64,000 nt of DNA, from contig NC_021673.1 in assembly GCF_000247815.1 (NCBI RefSeq), positions 37,079,102-37,143,101 on the forward strand, given 5' to 3'. Origin of the DNA: Ficedula albicollis. Lineage: Eukaryota > Chordata > Aves > Passeriformes > Muscicapidae. Below, one piece after another: positions 1-13,143 of this stretch. Under the pieces are notes generated by a model. The model was not told the DNA's origin. It did not search any database and saw only the letters and a list, made by a program, of their open reading frames with translations. The position numbers and the translations under genes are program-made. How positions within the stretch are numbered: the first letter of the stretch is position 1; each line of letters begins with the position of its first letter.

Positions 1-3000
1 AAACCCACAGAAATGTAAAAATGTGAATCACATGTCACGGAAAAAGGGCAGGAGATTCAGTTCTGGGACTGCAGGGGCTCAGATCTACCAGGTAAATATT
101 GCTGTCCATAATCCACTTTCAGGTGAAATCGCAGTTAACAAAGAAAGCAGTATCTATTGGGTCATCAGATAGTGTGTATCATTATTTTGTCCCGTGCATT
201 TTTGAAATATTTCATGCCAAGTTTTGAAATCCCTTTTTTTTGAGTCCTTGAAGAAACAAGACCAATTTGGTATTTACAACAACATTTAGATAACAAAGAA
301 TATTCCCCAGTCTATGGAAGAATACTACTGTACTACTGAAACATTTGCATACATATTTAGGATTTCAATCTAAATCTCAACCTTATTCCTCTAGACCAAT
401 ATTATGGCCTGAGAGAGATCCAAAGCAAATTCTTGAGCAGTGTTGCTAGTATTGGCAAAATCATCTTAAAAGAATGGCATGTGTGCTCCCAGAGAAGCCA
501 ATTTCACCTTTTTAGACTGGTTTTCATCTTCAGAATGTGCTTTTTAAAATGTTGAGACCCAAACTCGGCTCCTCAGGGGCACTCAATGAAGCAACAGGCT
601 ACTGAACAGGCCATCAGAAAGGAACCAATTCTCAAATTGTTGTGTCATAGGTTTTGCAGTATGAGATCTTTATTGACAGAAGCATCAAGTATCTATATTT
701 AAATATTTAAATGGAGGCAACAATTCCTTTCAAACATACTGCATGAATCCAAGAAACATGCATAGTCTGTATTATTTATTATGTTGTAAAATCAACAGTT
801 GAGAAAAAAGCGAGGCACCTGCCAGGAATGTAATAAAGACAGAGTTAATTTTATAAAAACAGAGGAAAAAAACTCCAATTGAAAGGTAGTATCAAGTAAC
901 AAGTACAGTTTCTAAAAAACATTTCTGAAACACATGGATTTTTATTTGGTACCCTGAAAATCCATTTGACAGCTTTAATGTGAAGGCTTATCAGTCTGCT
1001 TGAAAATACATATATTTTCCTCTGTTTCTCAAAGTCCTGCCTCAGGATATGTGGCAGAGCTAACAGCCATGTAAGTGTGAATATGCATGGCTGTGTTGCT
1101 GGGAGGCTGAACATTCAAAGGGGCAGATTTTTCTGAACAGTTCAGGTTTCATCTACTTTTGGCTGACATACAGTTTAAAAGGTTTGTGTGAAGAAAGGTA
1201 AAATCAGTTTCTTAAGGCAAACATTCCAGCAAATAAAGCTATTAGTGAGCTATGCTCTTTAAGCCACCAGTGTGTGTGTGTAGCACAGTTCAGGGAACTG
1301 AAATAAGGCTGCTCTGCCAGCATCCTTCCTCATAGCACTGGGTCTGACATAAGCCCAAGATATCTTTCTTTCTCCATATTCCATATTGTCCACTTTGCCT
1401 TGGTGGTTCTCAGCCAAAGAGCCAAGTTTGGCCTTGGGAGTGCAAATAATTTCCAACCCTTTAACAGTTCAGCTTTTATAGAAGAATTCTTCATACAGCC
1501 ATTTCAAAGTCTAAATTTCGCCAGCACATTTTCCTCTACTCATTACTTTCTGCATACATTTACAGAATAGTGAGGCAAAATGTAGGTATATGTTCAACTA
1601 TTTATATATATTTTTGTATTGTGACTGAGTTTGCCAATTGCAGGGTCAAAGCTTTCTAGTTTAAACTCCCCAATACCTTTGAAATCCTTTGCATGTACAT
1701 GTAGAACATTTACTTCCTACTTCTCCAGACAAGAGCTCCCTTCTGCTGTTTTACCCTTCTGCTCATACCCACAGATAGGCAGAGCTTTGTGAATTGTGTG
1801 TTCACATGCATGCAGCCTTGTTATACAAACATGCATTCATTACTGAAAAGGTAAGAGCCTCCTGTAGCACACCACAGAAGTTAAAAGCTACAGCTTTACA
1901 AACCATCCAACTAAAAGGCAGATGTAACAGTGCCTCCTGATATTCAGATGGAACTTTGTGTGCTTCTGTTTGTGCCCATTAGCCCTGATTGTGTTGGGTG
2001 TCACTGAAAAGAGCATGTCTCTGTGTCCCTTCCACCCTTCACTTAGATACTCCCAGACTTCAAAAAGATGCCCTGAGCCTTCTCTTTCCCAGGTTGAACA
2101 CTCCCCCTTTTGCTGGGCACTCCCCAGTACACCCATGTCTTTCCTGGGGAGCCCAGCACTGGACACAGCACTGCAGGTATGGATTACAGGGCAAGGATTA
2201 CTAGCTCTGTTCTGCTGGCAGCACTGCTCCTAATGCATCTCAGGATACCAATAGTTTTTTTTGCTGCAAGGGAGCATTGGTGACTCATGTCAGCTGGATG
2301 CCTGTCAGGACCCCCAGGGCCTTTTTCCAGCCCCTAGCATATTACCTGCTTCTCCATCTCCCCTGGGGCCAAGGTGCAGCTAACTGGCCTATTTCCCCGC
2401 ATCCTCCTTCTCAGTCTTCCTGAAAATCCCCTCCCCCCCAAGTCACATCTCCCAGTTGCCATGCAAGTCTGAAGGTTATTGAGAGTGGAAATGTAAAAGA
2501 AATTCATGAAAACCACTTTAAATATCAGTAAGGGAAAATATGGCATCAGTTGATTTTGATGTCAGTAGTATATATGCTGATTTTCAAGTAAAACAGAATA
2601 AATTAGAACTAAAATTTTCACTTGCATTCCATGGATTTTAGAAATTACCATTCTCTCTTCCATGGTATGTCTTCACAATCTAAGTCTTTCCTTCTTGCAG
2701 CCAATCCATAAAAAAAGCATTCTACCAACAAAAGATGTTGGTAACTCAATCCTTCCTTTATGATTCTCTGTAAAAAGCATCTCAAGCTTTAAGCAAATGT
2801 CTTAAATTTGCTTTTCTCTATTACATTGCATAAAACCAGAAAGCAAGTCTATACTACCATTTCTATGTCTTTAGAAAATAATATAATTTTTACTGGAAAA
2901 TGTAAAAAATCCACCATTTATATGCGTTGAAATGTTTGTATCTTAGAAGAAGGATACTGAATATAGGTTTTCAGTTCCTTAATGACAACTTATTTTTCCT

Positions 3001-4579
3001 TATGCTATCCTTCTCCAATTCCTTAGGACACCAGCCAAGGAATGCAGCAAGGATCAGTTATGGAAGGAAGAAGTAAATAACAGAGATTTTACAAGACAGA
3101 GATGGAAATTATGAATTATGTAAGTCCCCTTAAAAGGGAAAAAAAAATAAAAAAGGAAAGGAAAGCAATTTTAAAAGAATTCAGAGAAAATCAGAATTTT
3201 TCTAAGCTTTTAATAGGTATGACAGTGATCTTCCAGGACCTGGAATAAAAAAAAACCTGCTGGAAGAAACCTGTGATCAGTGCAAACAGTCACTTTCTCT
3301 TGCTGGAAAAAGGAGATTTGCAAGATGGAATTCCTGACAACATCACAAACACTGACAAAATGAGAGTACTGGCAGAGACTACCACATCCAGAGAAAGATT
3401 CTTAGCACATTATGAACACAATCTTTCAGAAGAATCAAGGAGAGAGTTTAACAGTGCCCAGACAAAATTAACTTGTACTGAAAAGTCCTCTTTGCACATA
3501 AATGGTATCAACTGGAACAGTGTCTAGCAAATGCTTTAGGATAAGACAAAATAATGGATGCCAGTTTTACTACTTCCTTGGGGAAAGAGAGAAAGGATCC
3601 AAGTGCTGTGAATTTGCCTTGCAGAGTGGAGTGGTGTGGCAGTGACACTTTCACTGCATAGCCTTCTCTCCCAATTTTTCTTATTTCAAACTAATTGAAA
3701 AACCCATAGAAACAAGCTTGTTCTTTACATCTCTTAATTATGTGTGGACATACAGTGAACAAAATCAGGAAAAAAGACTATAATTGCACGGGGGTGGCTT
3801 AAAATTAAAACAATAAAGTAACAGTGTCTGTGTATGAACAAGACTAGATAGGCTTGTGTAGATGGAAAAGGGATGCTTCCTAATAGACTAAGACAGTTTT
3901 CCACAAGGTAAGTTTCACACATCTTCACAGTACGTTTAACATGTAAGGAGGCTATGTAGCCAATTCTGGCTCAACTGCCAACAAAAGCCACAGGTCAAAG
4001 GGCAACCCAGTGGTTTCAGCATCACTTTTGGAAGCAGGCAGAACCAAGGAGGAACAGCTTGCACCCCTTGCCATCTTTCTTCTGTACGCTCAGTGTCAGC
4101 CCTGCAGTTGGCTGGCACACCAGACACGCCTCAGCCAGCAGGACCACATTGCCTTTTGCATCAAGGAAGGAAACATCTGGTAAGCAGAATCTGTAAGGAG
4201 TCAGGGGGAGAAAATGGAATACAAAAGTCTTTCTTATACTAGTTCCTCTGCCTGTTTGAATCATGAGCAGAAGAAGGAATACATCCTGTCTACACAACCC
4301 ACAGCTTTGAGCAATCATCTTTTATCATAGAATTTAACCAAGAGAGGAAAGAACTTTATCTTGATACATGGGGTAAGAATTAAACTTATATATATGTGCA
4401 GAGATGTATTAAGAAATTATCCAACATGTCATGGGTCTCTGAATCAAAAAATAAGTTAACAACACAAGTATGAAAAGTGAGTATTTTTAGGCTATATATT
4501 TATTAGAAGCAATATTAATGTATGAATCCACCTTGAAAGAAAATGTGTCCTTGAGATGTTAGATTCTATCAGCCAAATT
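1..4579. other. TBC1D5 intron after coding exon 2, no feature recognised
   Basis: AT-rich intronic sequence without a recognisable exon or repeat family. Two patches are somewhat richer in GC (about 1880-2450 and 3940-4320). The second is open for 98 codons on the minus strand, but its translation matches nothing I know and lacks flanking splice sites. Confidence 0.6.
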
Positions 4580-6828
4580 GAATGTCTGCATCAATGGCTC
4601 TCCCTAAAAGTCATAATTAGGTCATTAAAATATATTTAGAAAAATAGCCTGTAAAATAAAGTTAAAAAATACTCACCTTCATTTTATTTCATAGGTCACT
4701 GTTATACCATCTAATAAGATAATTAAAAACATGCAAGCAGCTGGTACTGAGGCTAAACAGATTAATGTAATAGTCTGTAGTCATATGTGCTGGCAAGGGG
4801 TTCACCTCTTTGGCGAGGAGAAGGTCAGCTGCCCTTGGGAAGGGAGGAGAAAGACAGTATTTCTACTTTCCAGTGGCACTGCATTGCAGATACTGAACCT
4901 AAAGACACATATCTATTTTCATTTTCCTTTTGGTGAAATCTAGCCCATTTGGACATCCAAAAAAGGCTTTAACCATAGCAGTAAAATAATACAGTAGAGC
5001 AAAGCTTAAATATTTTCCTTAAGTTTCTTACATTTAAAAGCTGAAAGTTATTATACGTCTAAATCCTTGTTCAAATGTTTCTAATAATGAACTTCTAATT
5101 TTCATGACATGGTTCTAGGATATATTTTTCCCAATTTCTTATTAGTAAAGCTTCTTCCCAAGTACACAAAGAATACTTCCATCAGAGCCTAAAGACCAGC
5201 TAGAAAATTCTCTGTGACCTAACAGGATGCCTTCACAAACTCAAAGAATGTTTAGAAATATATGCCTGTCACATGTGCTTTTCACTTACATTACTTATAA
5301 ACTTTATGACCTAAAGAGAAATGCTCACTATCTGAACACAGCATTAAACCTGTGCTGTGATCAACACAAGCAAGAGTCACAAACTCCAAGGCGACACCTT
5401 CATATTAAAAATTAAACCATACAAATAGTTCTGGAGTATCATAAATATATCAAAGAATAATATGTCATTCTTTATTAACACATACACTTGGAGTCTTGTA
5501 CTGGATAGTGTCAAATTTTCCTTTAAAATAGAGAATGTGGGAATCAAGCAGCCTCTCCTGGGGTTTATTTTTTATCGTGGTAAAAAACATTGTTTTTAAG
5601 AGCACTTTAATAACAAAACTTATTGATATTCAAATATTTTTGGAGTCATCTCTGAATGTCTGCATCAATGGCTCTCCCTAAAAGTCATAATTAGGTCATT
5701 AAAATATATTTAGAAAAATAGCCTGTAAAATAAAGTTAAAAAATACTCACGTCTGAATGTCTGAATCAATGGCTCTCCCTAAAAGTCATAATTAGGTCAT
5801 TAAAATATATTTAGAAAAATAGCCTGTAAAATAAAGTTAAAAAATACTCACCTTCATTTTATTTCATAGGTCACTGTTATACCATCTAATAAGATAATTA
5901 AAAACATGCAAGCAGCTGGTACTGAGGCTAAACAGATTAATGTAATAGTCTGTAGTCATATGTGCTGGCAAGGGGTTCACCTCTTTGGCGAGGAGAAGGT
6001 CAGCTGCCCTTGGGAAGGGAGGAGAAAGACAGTATTTCTACTTTCCAGTGGCACTGCATTGCAGATACTGAACCTAAAGACACATATCTATTTTCATTTT
6101 CCTTTTGGTGAAATCTAGCCCATTTGGACATCCAAAAAAGGCTTTAACCATAGCAGTAAAATAATACAGTAGAGCAAAGCTTAAATATTTTCCTTAAGTT
6201 TCTTACATTTAAAAGCTGAAAGTTATTATACGTCTAAATCCTTGTTCAAATGTTTCTAATAATGAACTTCTAATTTTCATGACATGGTTCTAGGATATAT
6301 TTTTCCCAATTTCTTATTAGTAAAGCTTCTTCCCAAGTACACAAAGAATACTTCCATCAGAGCCTAAAGACCAGCTAGAAAATTCTCTGTGACCTAACAG
6401 GATGCCTTCACAAACTCAAAGAATGTTTAGAAATATATGCCTGTCACATGTGCTTTTCACTTACATTACTTATAAACTTTATGACCTAAAGAGAAATGCT
6501 CACTATCTGAACACAGCATTAAACCTGTGCTGTGATCAACACAAGCAAGAGTCACAAACTCCAAGGCGACACCTTCATATTAAAAATTAAACCATACAAA
6601 TAGTTCTGGAGTATCATAAATATATCAAAGAATAATATGTCATTCTTTATTAACACATACACTTGGAGTCTTGTACTGGATAGTGTCAAATTTTCCTTTA
6701 AAATAGAGAATGTGGGAATCAAGCAGCCTCTCCTGGGGTTTATTTTTTATCGTGGTAAAAAACATTGTTTTTAAGAGCACTTTAATAACAAAACTTATTG
6801 ATATTCAAATATTTTTGGAGTCATCTCT
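4580..6828. repeat. Direct tandem duplication, 1074 bp unit, with extra partial copy between
   Basis: Copy 1 is 4580-5653 and copy 2 is 5755-6828, at a constant offset of 1175. Between them (5654-5754) lies a 101-base segment that repeats the first 97 bases of the unit. By eye the copies are almost identical; the clear difference is C to A near the start of copy 2 (CTGCATCAA versus CTGAATCAA). The same 70-codon and 62-codon chance frames occur in both copies, which confirms the lack of indels. The near identity means either a very young duplication or a false one made in assembly. Confidence 0.95.
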
Positions 6829-8660
6829 TCTAATTAAGTTGTAAAGACCTATTCCTGATAAAATATAAAACAAATTTTCTTTTAGCAAAAATTTTCAATG
6901 CAATTTCTCAGGTATTAACCTTCTTCATGTATGACATCTATCATGATCCAAAGATGCCTTTGCCTGTTTTATGGCAAAAATTCATTAGCTGGTCTCTTAA
7001 AAATATCATAGACTGAAATGCATTGGGTAAACAAGACTAGCATTAGTTTTACCAAATTACTACTTACTGAAACAATATTCCTTGACAATATCCTAAAATA
7101 AGTCAAAATCTCTAATGGGTCCTTAAAGAAGTAACAACTATTTACCATCATTACCTTTCAAGGCAGTTTAGGATTCGTTTTTCATCTTTCATAAGGTATT
7201 AGATGAAATTTTTACTTAACATGCAGTCCAGAAATATAACTATCAAAACAATATCCAACCCAACCATCAAATTTACTACCAGTCTCATTAGATGTTTGGA
7301 ATTACTTGCCACTGAGCAACAAATACACATTTCACATCTCAAGCACTACTACTATATAACAGTGATAGCTTACCAGCTACAAAAAATAAGGTTACTTTTA
7401 TATATATGTATACATACACACCTCCCCAACACACATGCACACAGTAAATATCTTTTTTACCATCATGTCTTTAATTATATCAACAATACTTCGGCAGTGA
7501 GATATGGAACCTCTCTTAAAAGACTAATAACTTCAGTTTTCTAAGTTGTGACAGAACACGAGTATTACTCAACTGAACTTGTAGCCAATGTCATGCTTAT
7601 TATAAGCACTTTGGACTAAGGAATATAGATACAGAAAGATCAGCCTTTACCTCCACTTAATCTGTAGAGCATTAAAGAGCCACTAAGGTTTGGGCTGATT
7701 TAGGGAAAAGGTACCATGCTGTGTCCTCCCACTTATTTCTAGCTGTCCATGCTAGCTACATTCCCTGCAATGGCACTGATACCATGGGAAGCTTTGGCAG
7801 GAGGATACTGAGAATGAAGTCATCAGAAAGCTCTCCCTACGAAGAATGAACATGTTGGGCTGGGTTAGCACCCTGGACTAGCTCCCAGAGATGAGTGCTA
7901 CTGCCTGAGTGGAGCAGGGATGAGAAGAAGGGCTCAGACCCCAGCTCCACAGCTCACACTCTCGTGGAACCAGAGTCCAGCTAAAGCTGGCTGCTTCTTC
8001 TCCAAGTGTTGCCACTTGGAAAGGTTGAACTGCTGGAGCTCTTGAGTCAATGACTTTCCACAATAAGTTTCCTGGCTTTAATGGCAGAGAGAGCCCTCAA
8101 CTTCCTTTTGCTGATCTGGTTAAATTCTATCTTGCCTATTTTTGAGAGATTGATTTGTGGTCTCTGTATCTACATACGCTTCTCACCTAAAAAACATGAA
8201 GATTATACTGGCTGGCTGCTATTTTTCAGCCGCTCTTCTAACTTAGACAGTATGTTGCATGCAGAAAACAAGAATATGACAAGAAACAGAGTTGTGCAGA
8301 ACCCTAAAATGTATCTTCCAATATATTTTATCAAAGTGAATATGCTAACTACACAGAAGAGTTTTACATCATCACAAAGTAGGTTTCATTAGAATCAACT
8401 TTCCAGGATACAGAAAATTGTAAGGATACTTTAAACCAACCCACCCCAGTCCCACTTTGCCTCTGCAGGCACACCCTTAGTTCCAACCTTGCTCTTAATC
8501 CAGAAGCTTCCTCTGGGTGTTTGAATTGCAGGAAACTCTTCACTGTTCCCTCTAGGTCCTTACAAAATGTCTTTCTTTTCAACATCTTTTCAAGACCAGG
8601 CTGTTTGCTCCTTGCTCTCCTTGGCAATCCCTCTGTCTCCAGCCTGCAACAGGTTCTCCA
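6829..8660. other. Intron, no feature recognised
   Basis: AT-rich up to about 7650, then moderately GC-rich. A frame of 191 codons on the minus strand crosses 8364-8939. Its translation shows no family motif, and half of it runs into the next duplication, so I do not call it a gene. Confidence 0.55.
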
Positions 8661-10131
8661 GCATTGTGTCCCTCCCTGCCACCCCACGCCTGAGGCTCCC
8701 CGTGACCAGCACAGCTCACTGCCTGCACCATGGTACAACATTCCCCACCCACCTGGCTGCCACCAGGACAAGGCAGGTTCCTCCTGCCTGCCTGCACCTC
8801 TTTGAAGTAGAGATTCCAGCAGAGTGCAAACCAAAACAAAAGGAAAGGCCAAACAACATAGTCTACTAAATGATTCGAAAATAATCATGTGGTAAGCTTG
8901 TCTTGTTTTACCATACTTAAACATGAAAATCAGGTGCAATCCTTATGGTTAGCACAAATCACACTATTAATTTACTTGTCACAAGGACAAAGATTTTTTG
9001 TAGCAGAGTCAGTATTTTGCAGGGTGGAAGATGCAAGTATACACCTGCTGATTAGCTTTCTGTGCTTTCAAGCACAAGACAGCCTCTGGTATGTACCCGA
9101 GCAAGATTCAAGCTGAATGACATTGCTGAAAAAAGTTTATTTAACTGGTGTTTATTGCCAACAAAACAGAAATATTATTTTCCTGTCAAATAATCTCAAA
9201 TTTAACTAAGCTTGGCTTTTGGTTTTGACATGACATAATGAGGAAATAGTTTCACGCGGTCCATAGATCCACTACTTTGGAGAAGATCAGAAAGGTTATC
9301 ACTGCTGAGTTGAACCTTTCAACATTTAGCTTAGCTGCTCTGAGTTTACTTTATTGAATACTTTGTAGGAAAAAAAAACACCAAAAAAACAACCTGCATT
9401 GTGTCCCTCCCTGCCACCCCACGCCTGAGGCTCCCCGTGACCAGCACAGCTCACTGCCTGCACCATGGTACAACATTCCCCACCCACCTGGCTGCCACCA
9501 GGACAAGGCAGGTTCCTCCTGCCTGCCTGCACCTCTTTGAAGTAGAGATTCCAGCAGAGTGCAAACCAAAACAAAAGGAAAGGCCAAACAACACAGTCTA
9601 CTAAATGATTCGAAAATAATCATGTGGTAAGCTTGTCTTGTTTTACCATACTTAAACATGAAAATCAGGTGCAATCCTTATGGTTAGCACAAATCACACT
9701 ATTAATTTACTTGTCACAAGGACAAAGATTTTTTGTAGCAGAGTCAGTATTTTGCAGGGTGGAAGATGCAAGTATACACCTGCTGATTAGCTTTCTGTGC
9801 TTTCAAGCACAAGACAGCCTCTGGTATGTACCCGAGCAAGATTCAAGCTGAATGACATTGCTGAAAAAAGTTTATTTAACTGGTGTTTATTGCCAACAAA
9901 ACAGAAATATTATTTTCCTGTCAAATAATCTCAAATTTAACTAAGCTTGGCTTTTGGTTTTGACATGACATAATGAGGAAATAGTTTCACGCGGTCCATA
10001 GATCCACTACTTTGGAGAAGATCAGAAAGGTTATCACTGCTGAGTTGAACCTTTCAACATTTAGCTTAGCTGCTCTGAGTTTACTTTATTGAATACTTTG
10101 TAGGAAAAAAAACCCACCAAAAAAACAACCT
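8661..10131. repeat. Direct tandem duplication, 735 bp unit
   Basis: Copy 1 is about 8661-9395 and copy 2 is 9396-10131, offset 735 and rising to 736 near the end through a small change in an A/C-rich tract. Differences seen by eye are few: AACATAGTC versus AACACAGTC, and AAAAACACC versus AAAACCCACC. At the junction AACCTG runs straight into the unit start CATTGTGTC. The duplicate ends about 260 bases downstream of TBC1D5 coding exon 2 in the sense of transcription. Confidence 0.95.
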
Positions 10132-10393
10132 GAAAAACGTTTGGGCTTTCAAAGATCTTATATTTTCATTAGTCAAACATTTTAAACAACTTTCTAAAAA
10201 ACCCAACAATCCAGAAAACAAATTTTCAGGTAATTCCTTAATTAAATACTTCATATTCTTTTGTTCACTGTTTCAGTTTAGATTGCACAATCCTAGTAAA
10301 GTATAGGACCTGTTCTTCTGCTTTACATAGATTATGCTTCTTATTATAATCAACCTTTTTAAAATTAGAAAATAAATATAAAAAATTACCAAC

Positions 10394-10460
10394 CTGTAAG
10401 AGGTAAAAGTTCCATCTGAATCTGAGGTGGGGGGTGTGCTTCCATTTTCACTTGATCCTC
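10394..10460 (-). CDS. TBC1D5: TBC1D5 coding exon 2 (residues 34-56)
   Basis: This 67-base exon is bounded on the minus strand by the acceptor TTATATTAG (AG at 10462-10461) and the donor CAG|GTTGGT (GT at 10393-10392). It enters in phase 1 and completes a glycine codon with the last base of exon 1. It then reads GSSENGSTPPTSDSDGTFTSY and leaves two bases of an arginine codon. The end, DSDGTFTSYR, resembles the DSEGTFNSYR that I recall just before KEWEELF in human TBC1D5. Counting residues from the ATG, the next codons are 57-59, which is exactly where the human LC3-interacting tryptophan (W59) lies. The segment is low-complexity, rich in Ser, Thr and Pro, and probably a flexible phosphorylatable linker. 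The following exon is outside the window. Confidence 0.88.
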
Positions 10461-11784
10461 CTAATATAAAAAAAAAACACCATTGTTGTAAGACAAACAT
10501 TGATATGAACACAGTATTGATGACAACTGCAACTGATTTTACCATATATGACTTCAGTCACAACAAAACTCACCTAAAACTTACATAGACAAATCTCAAC
10601 TTCACCTCTTCAAATTCTTACAGCCATTTTAACTAGTCCCCATGTTCAAACTGGAGTCTGAATGTTCTGAAAATCTGATACTTAAATTAATTTAAAGTTC
10701 TGATTGAGGCCCTTCTCAAATTATTAAGCACAATTCAACTAGTACAGGGCTACAGAAGTACACCATATAAGTAGGTGAGCTTGATTTTACCAACATCAAG
10801 TCAAAAAACGTGAAAGTTCATCTGTTTAGTGAAAAATTCTGAGCTGACTTTGTGATACCAGGCTTTTTTTGTCATAGCACAAGTTCAAAGCTTCTCTGAA
10901 AGTACCTATTAAGACGTCTGCCAAACATCTTATTTTACATATGTTACTGTTTACTGTGGGCTGGTGATACATAGAACAGTGATGTTGCTAGAAATCAAGG
11001 ATTACAAGGAAATTTTCCTTCTATAACTACATCTACTGAAAGACTGCTAAAAGCCAGGAGTCATATATTTTTCAAAGCAAACTTATTCTTGTCCTGTTTT
11101 ATACTGTTCATTCTTGCCCCATCATTTAGCTTGATAATTCTTCCATGTCCCTGTGTGCCTCCTTAGTTAATTTACATGTAGCACTGCACAACTCTGTTCT
11201 CTGTTCTGCTGACTGAAATCAAGTTCTTTCAGTTTTTTTTTTTCTAAATGAGGCTTTGTATTCCCCATTTTCTTTAACTTAGTCCTTCCTACACATGGAA
11301 AAGGAGGGACAGGAGCTGCAGACAGCATGCTAAAAGTTCAGAGAGTTGATAATTTGGACAGTGGTTTTCTTTGCTAGCAAACAAATCTTGCTTGATACAG
11401 CCGACAGTCGCGCCGCCCCATCTTGCAGTTTCACAGAAATCCTGAACCAAACATGCCTGCACATTTACTCTCCATTTTTTTACTTATGAAAAGAAGTTTT
11501 CAGCTTGCACTAAAAATTCTTGCTGGTGCAATACTGTATTTCACACAATGTCATGCTGTTTGCAGTCCTCTTTTCTTCAGTCCTGCCTGAGTACTGAATT
11601 TGCACTGGCACTACATATTACCTTGCAATAATTTTGTTTAATAAAAGTCTATCAGCTCTCATTCTGTGGCAAGACAACAAACGAAAATATTGGATAAAAC
11701 TGGTTCAACCCCAAGCTTCACTAAAAAGAATTCTTTCATTAAAATTTGCATTTCTCTATTCATCCTAAAATCACTATACTTGAT

Positions 11785-11870
11785 TAATCCCCATCCTTTA
11801 TATTATACAGCATCTCCTGTGGCACTACATCAGATGGTTTACTGAAGTCCAGACAGACTTAATGTATTTC
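11785..11870 (-). mobile_element. Ancient CR1-type LINE remnant, reverse-transcriptase motif region
   Basis: On the minus strand, bases 11858 downwards read VCLDFSKPSDVV in one frame. This resembles the motif-A block (YLDFSKAFDTV) of CR1/L3-type non-LTR reverse transcriptases. Flanking sequence is too decayed to set the ends. It is an inactive fragment. I recognised the motif by eye, and a repeat search should decide. Confidence 0.5.
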
Positions 11871-13126
11871 CTGAACACATATTTTGAAAAGCAAGCAGCT
11901 TAACTGCCCACAACGTCCATTCAAGAATAAAACAAAAAAAAAAACAAACTAATAAAAGTTATGCCATTTGCTTGCTTTTCTCTCTTCTTTTTTAAAAGCT
12001 TCTTTAAAACCCTGCAAAGATAATAGTCAGCCCATGTAGGTGATTTGCTATCACTTTTTTTCCCCCTGTTAATCTAAGTATAGGTACTATATTTCCACTC
12101 ATCAGCCATGAATTAAAATACTGAAAATTGTTCCATGCAGCAGCATTTGTCAATATTCTAGAAGTCTGAAAATCAGATTATTAGCTCTGCTAGTTTACAG
12201 TATCTACCAAAAATTCCCATGTATTTATTTTCAGCCCTTTGCCTCAAATTTTATTTTTACTGAAAATTAAATGTTTTCTTTTTCAGACCATAGCTGGATT
12301 ACATTTAGTATCACTTGTCCATTCATACTGCAGAATGGTTCCAGTTTTCTTTCCCAGCAAGCTTCTTTACACAGTCAAGTAATATTTTCCTCTTTATTTA
12401 AATTCTCGTGTTATGATCTGATTCAACTTAAATTTTTGCTGATTGTTGCTATAACCCCACACTTTCTGATATCCAGGATGTGGCCTTCTTTGCAGATCAA
12501 GCTGTTTTTCTGTTTCTTTGAGCATCTTTGCTTATTCCAGACATTCCTTAAAAAATACTTAATCATTCACTTTGGCATAGAACTTCCAAGTGTTTCTTTT
12601 CTCATCTAATTTGGACTGCAGGGTTTCTTATTAACTTTTGCACCTTTGTCTAAAAGAAATCCCAAACCTCTACTACATCTTAGTCTAAAATTACTCAGCC
12701 CAGTTGATTTCACTAGTTAGCTCTCTCCATTTATTTTGAAAATGGAAATCCTACTTAATCAATCCGCTTTTTGTTTACTAAATTTAACTAAATTAACAAC
12801 ACCAGATATTTAATCCAGGAGCTGACCCTCCTGTTATTAATAACCATCTGTTCATTTTTTTCCCTCATATCTTGTAAAACAGTCTCCCATATTGGGACAA
12901 TTTTCATTAATACACTTTTTCATGTATTACCCATCTCCACATCTGATCCTGAGCATTCAGAGAAATGACTGAACTATGTCCAGTCTCTGTTAAAGCCATA
13001 TGAACAGGTGCAGTGATACTGGACAAGTGCTACAGGGACACAGCACATCAAAATGGGTCCTGAACGCACTACTGCACTCCATTTGAACTTAAACTAAGCA
13101 TTCACCTACCAGAGTAGTCAGATTGA

Positions 13127-13143
13127 AAACAAACAAACAAACA
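13127..13143. repeat. Short (AAAC)n microsatellite
   Basis: About four units of AAAC in an AT-rich stretch. Short and probably variable in length. Confidence 0.8.

Noticed and set aside
3940..4320. 98-codon minus-strand frame suggestive of a processed pseudogene
   Set aside because: No source protein could be named, and no poly-A or target duplication is seen.
4731..6590. Repeated identical small frames (70 and 62 codons)
   Set aside because: They are identical only because the DNA is duplicated, not because a protein is under selection.
8364..8939. 191-codon open frame on the minus strand
   Set aside because: It has no recognisable domain, no splice or promoter context, and half of it lies in a tandem duplication. 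A GC-richer intron patch easily keeps a frame open by chance.
1..10393. Search for the next TBC1D5 exon (KEWEELF and following)
   Set aside because: No minus-strand sequence encoding this motif was found in the window. The exon must lie beyond position 1.
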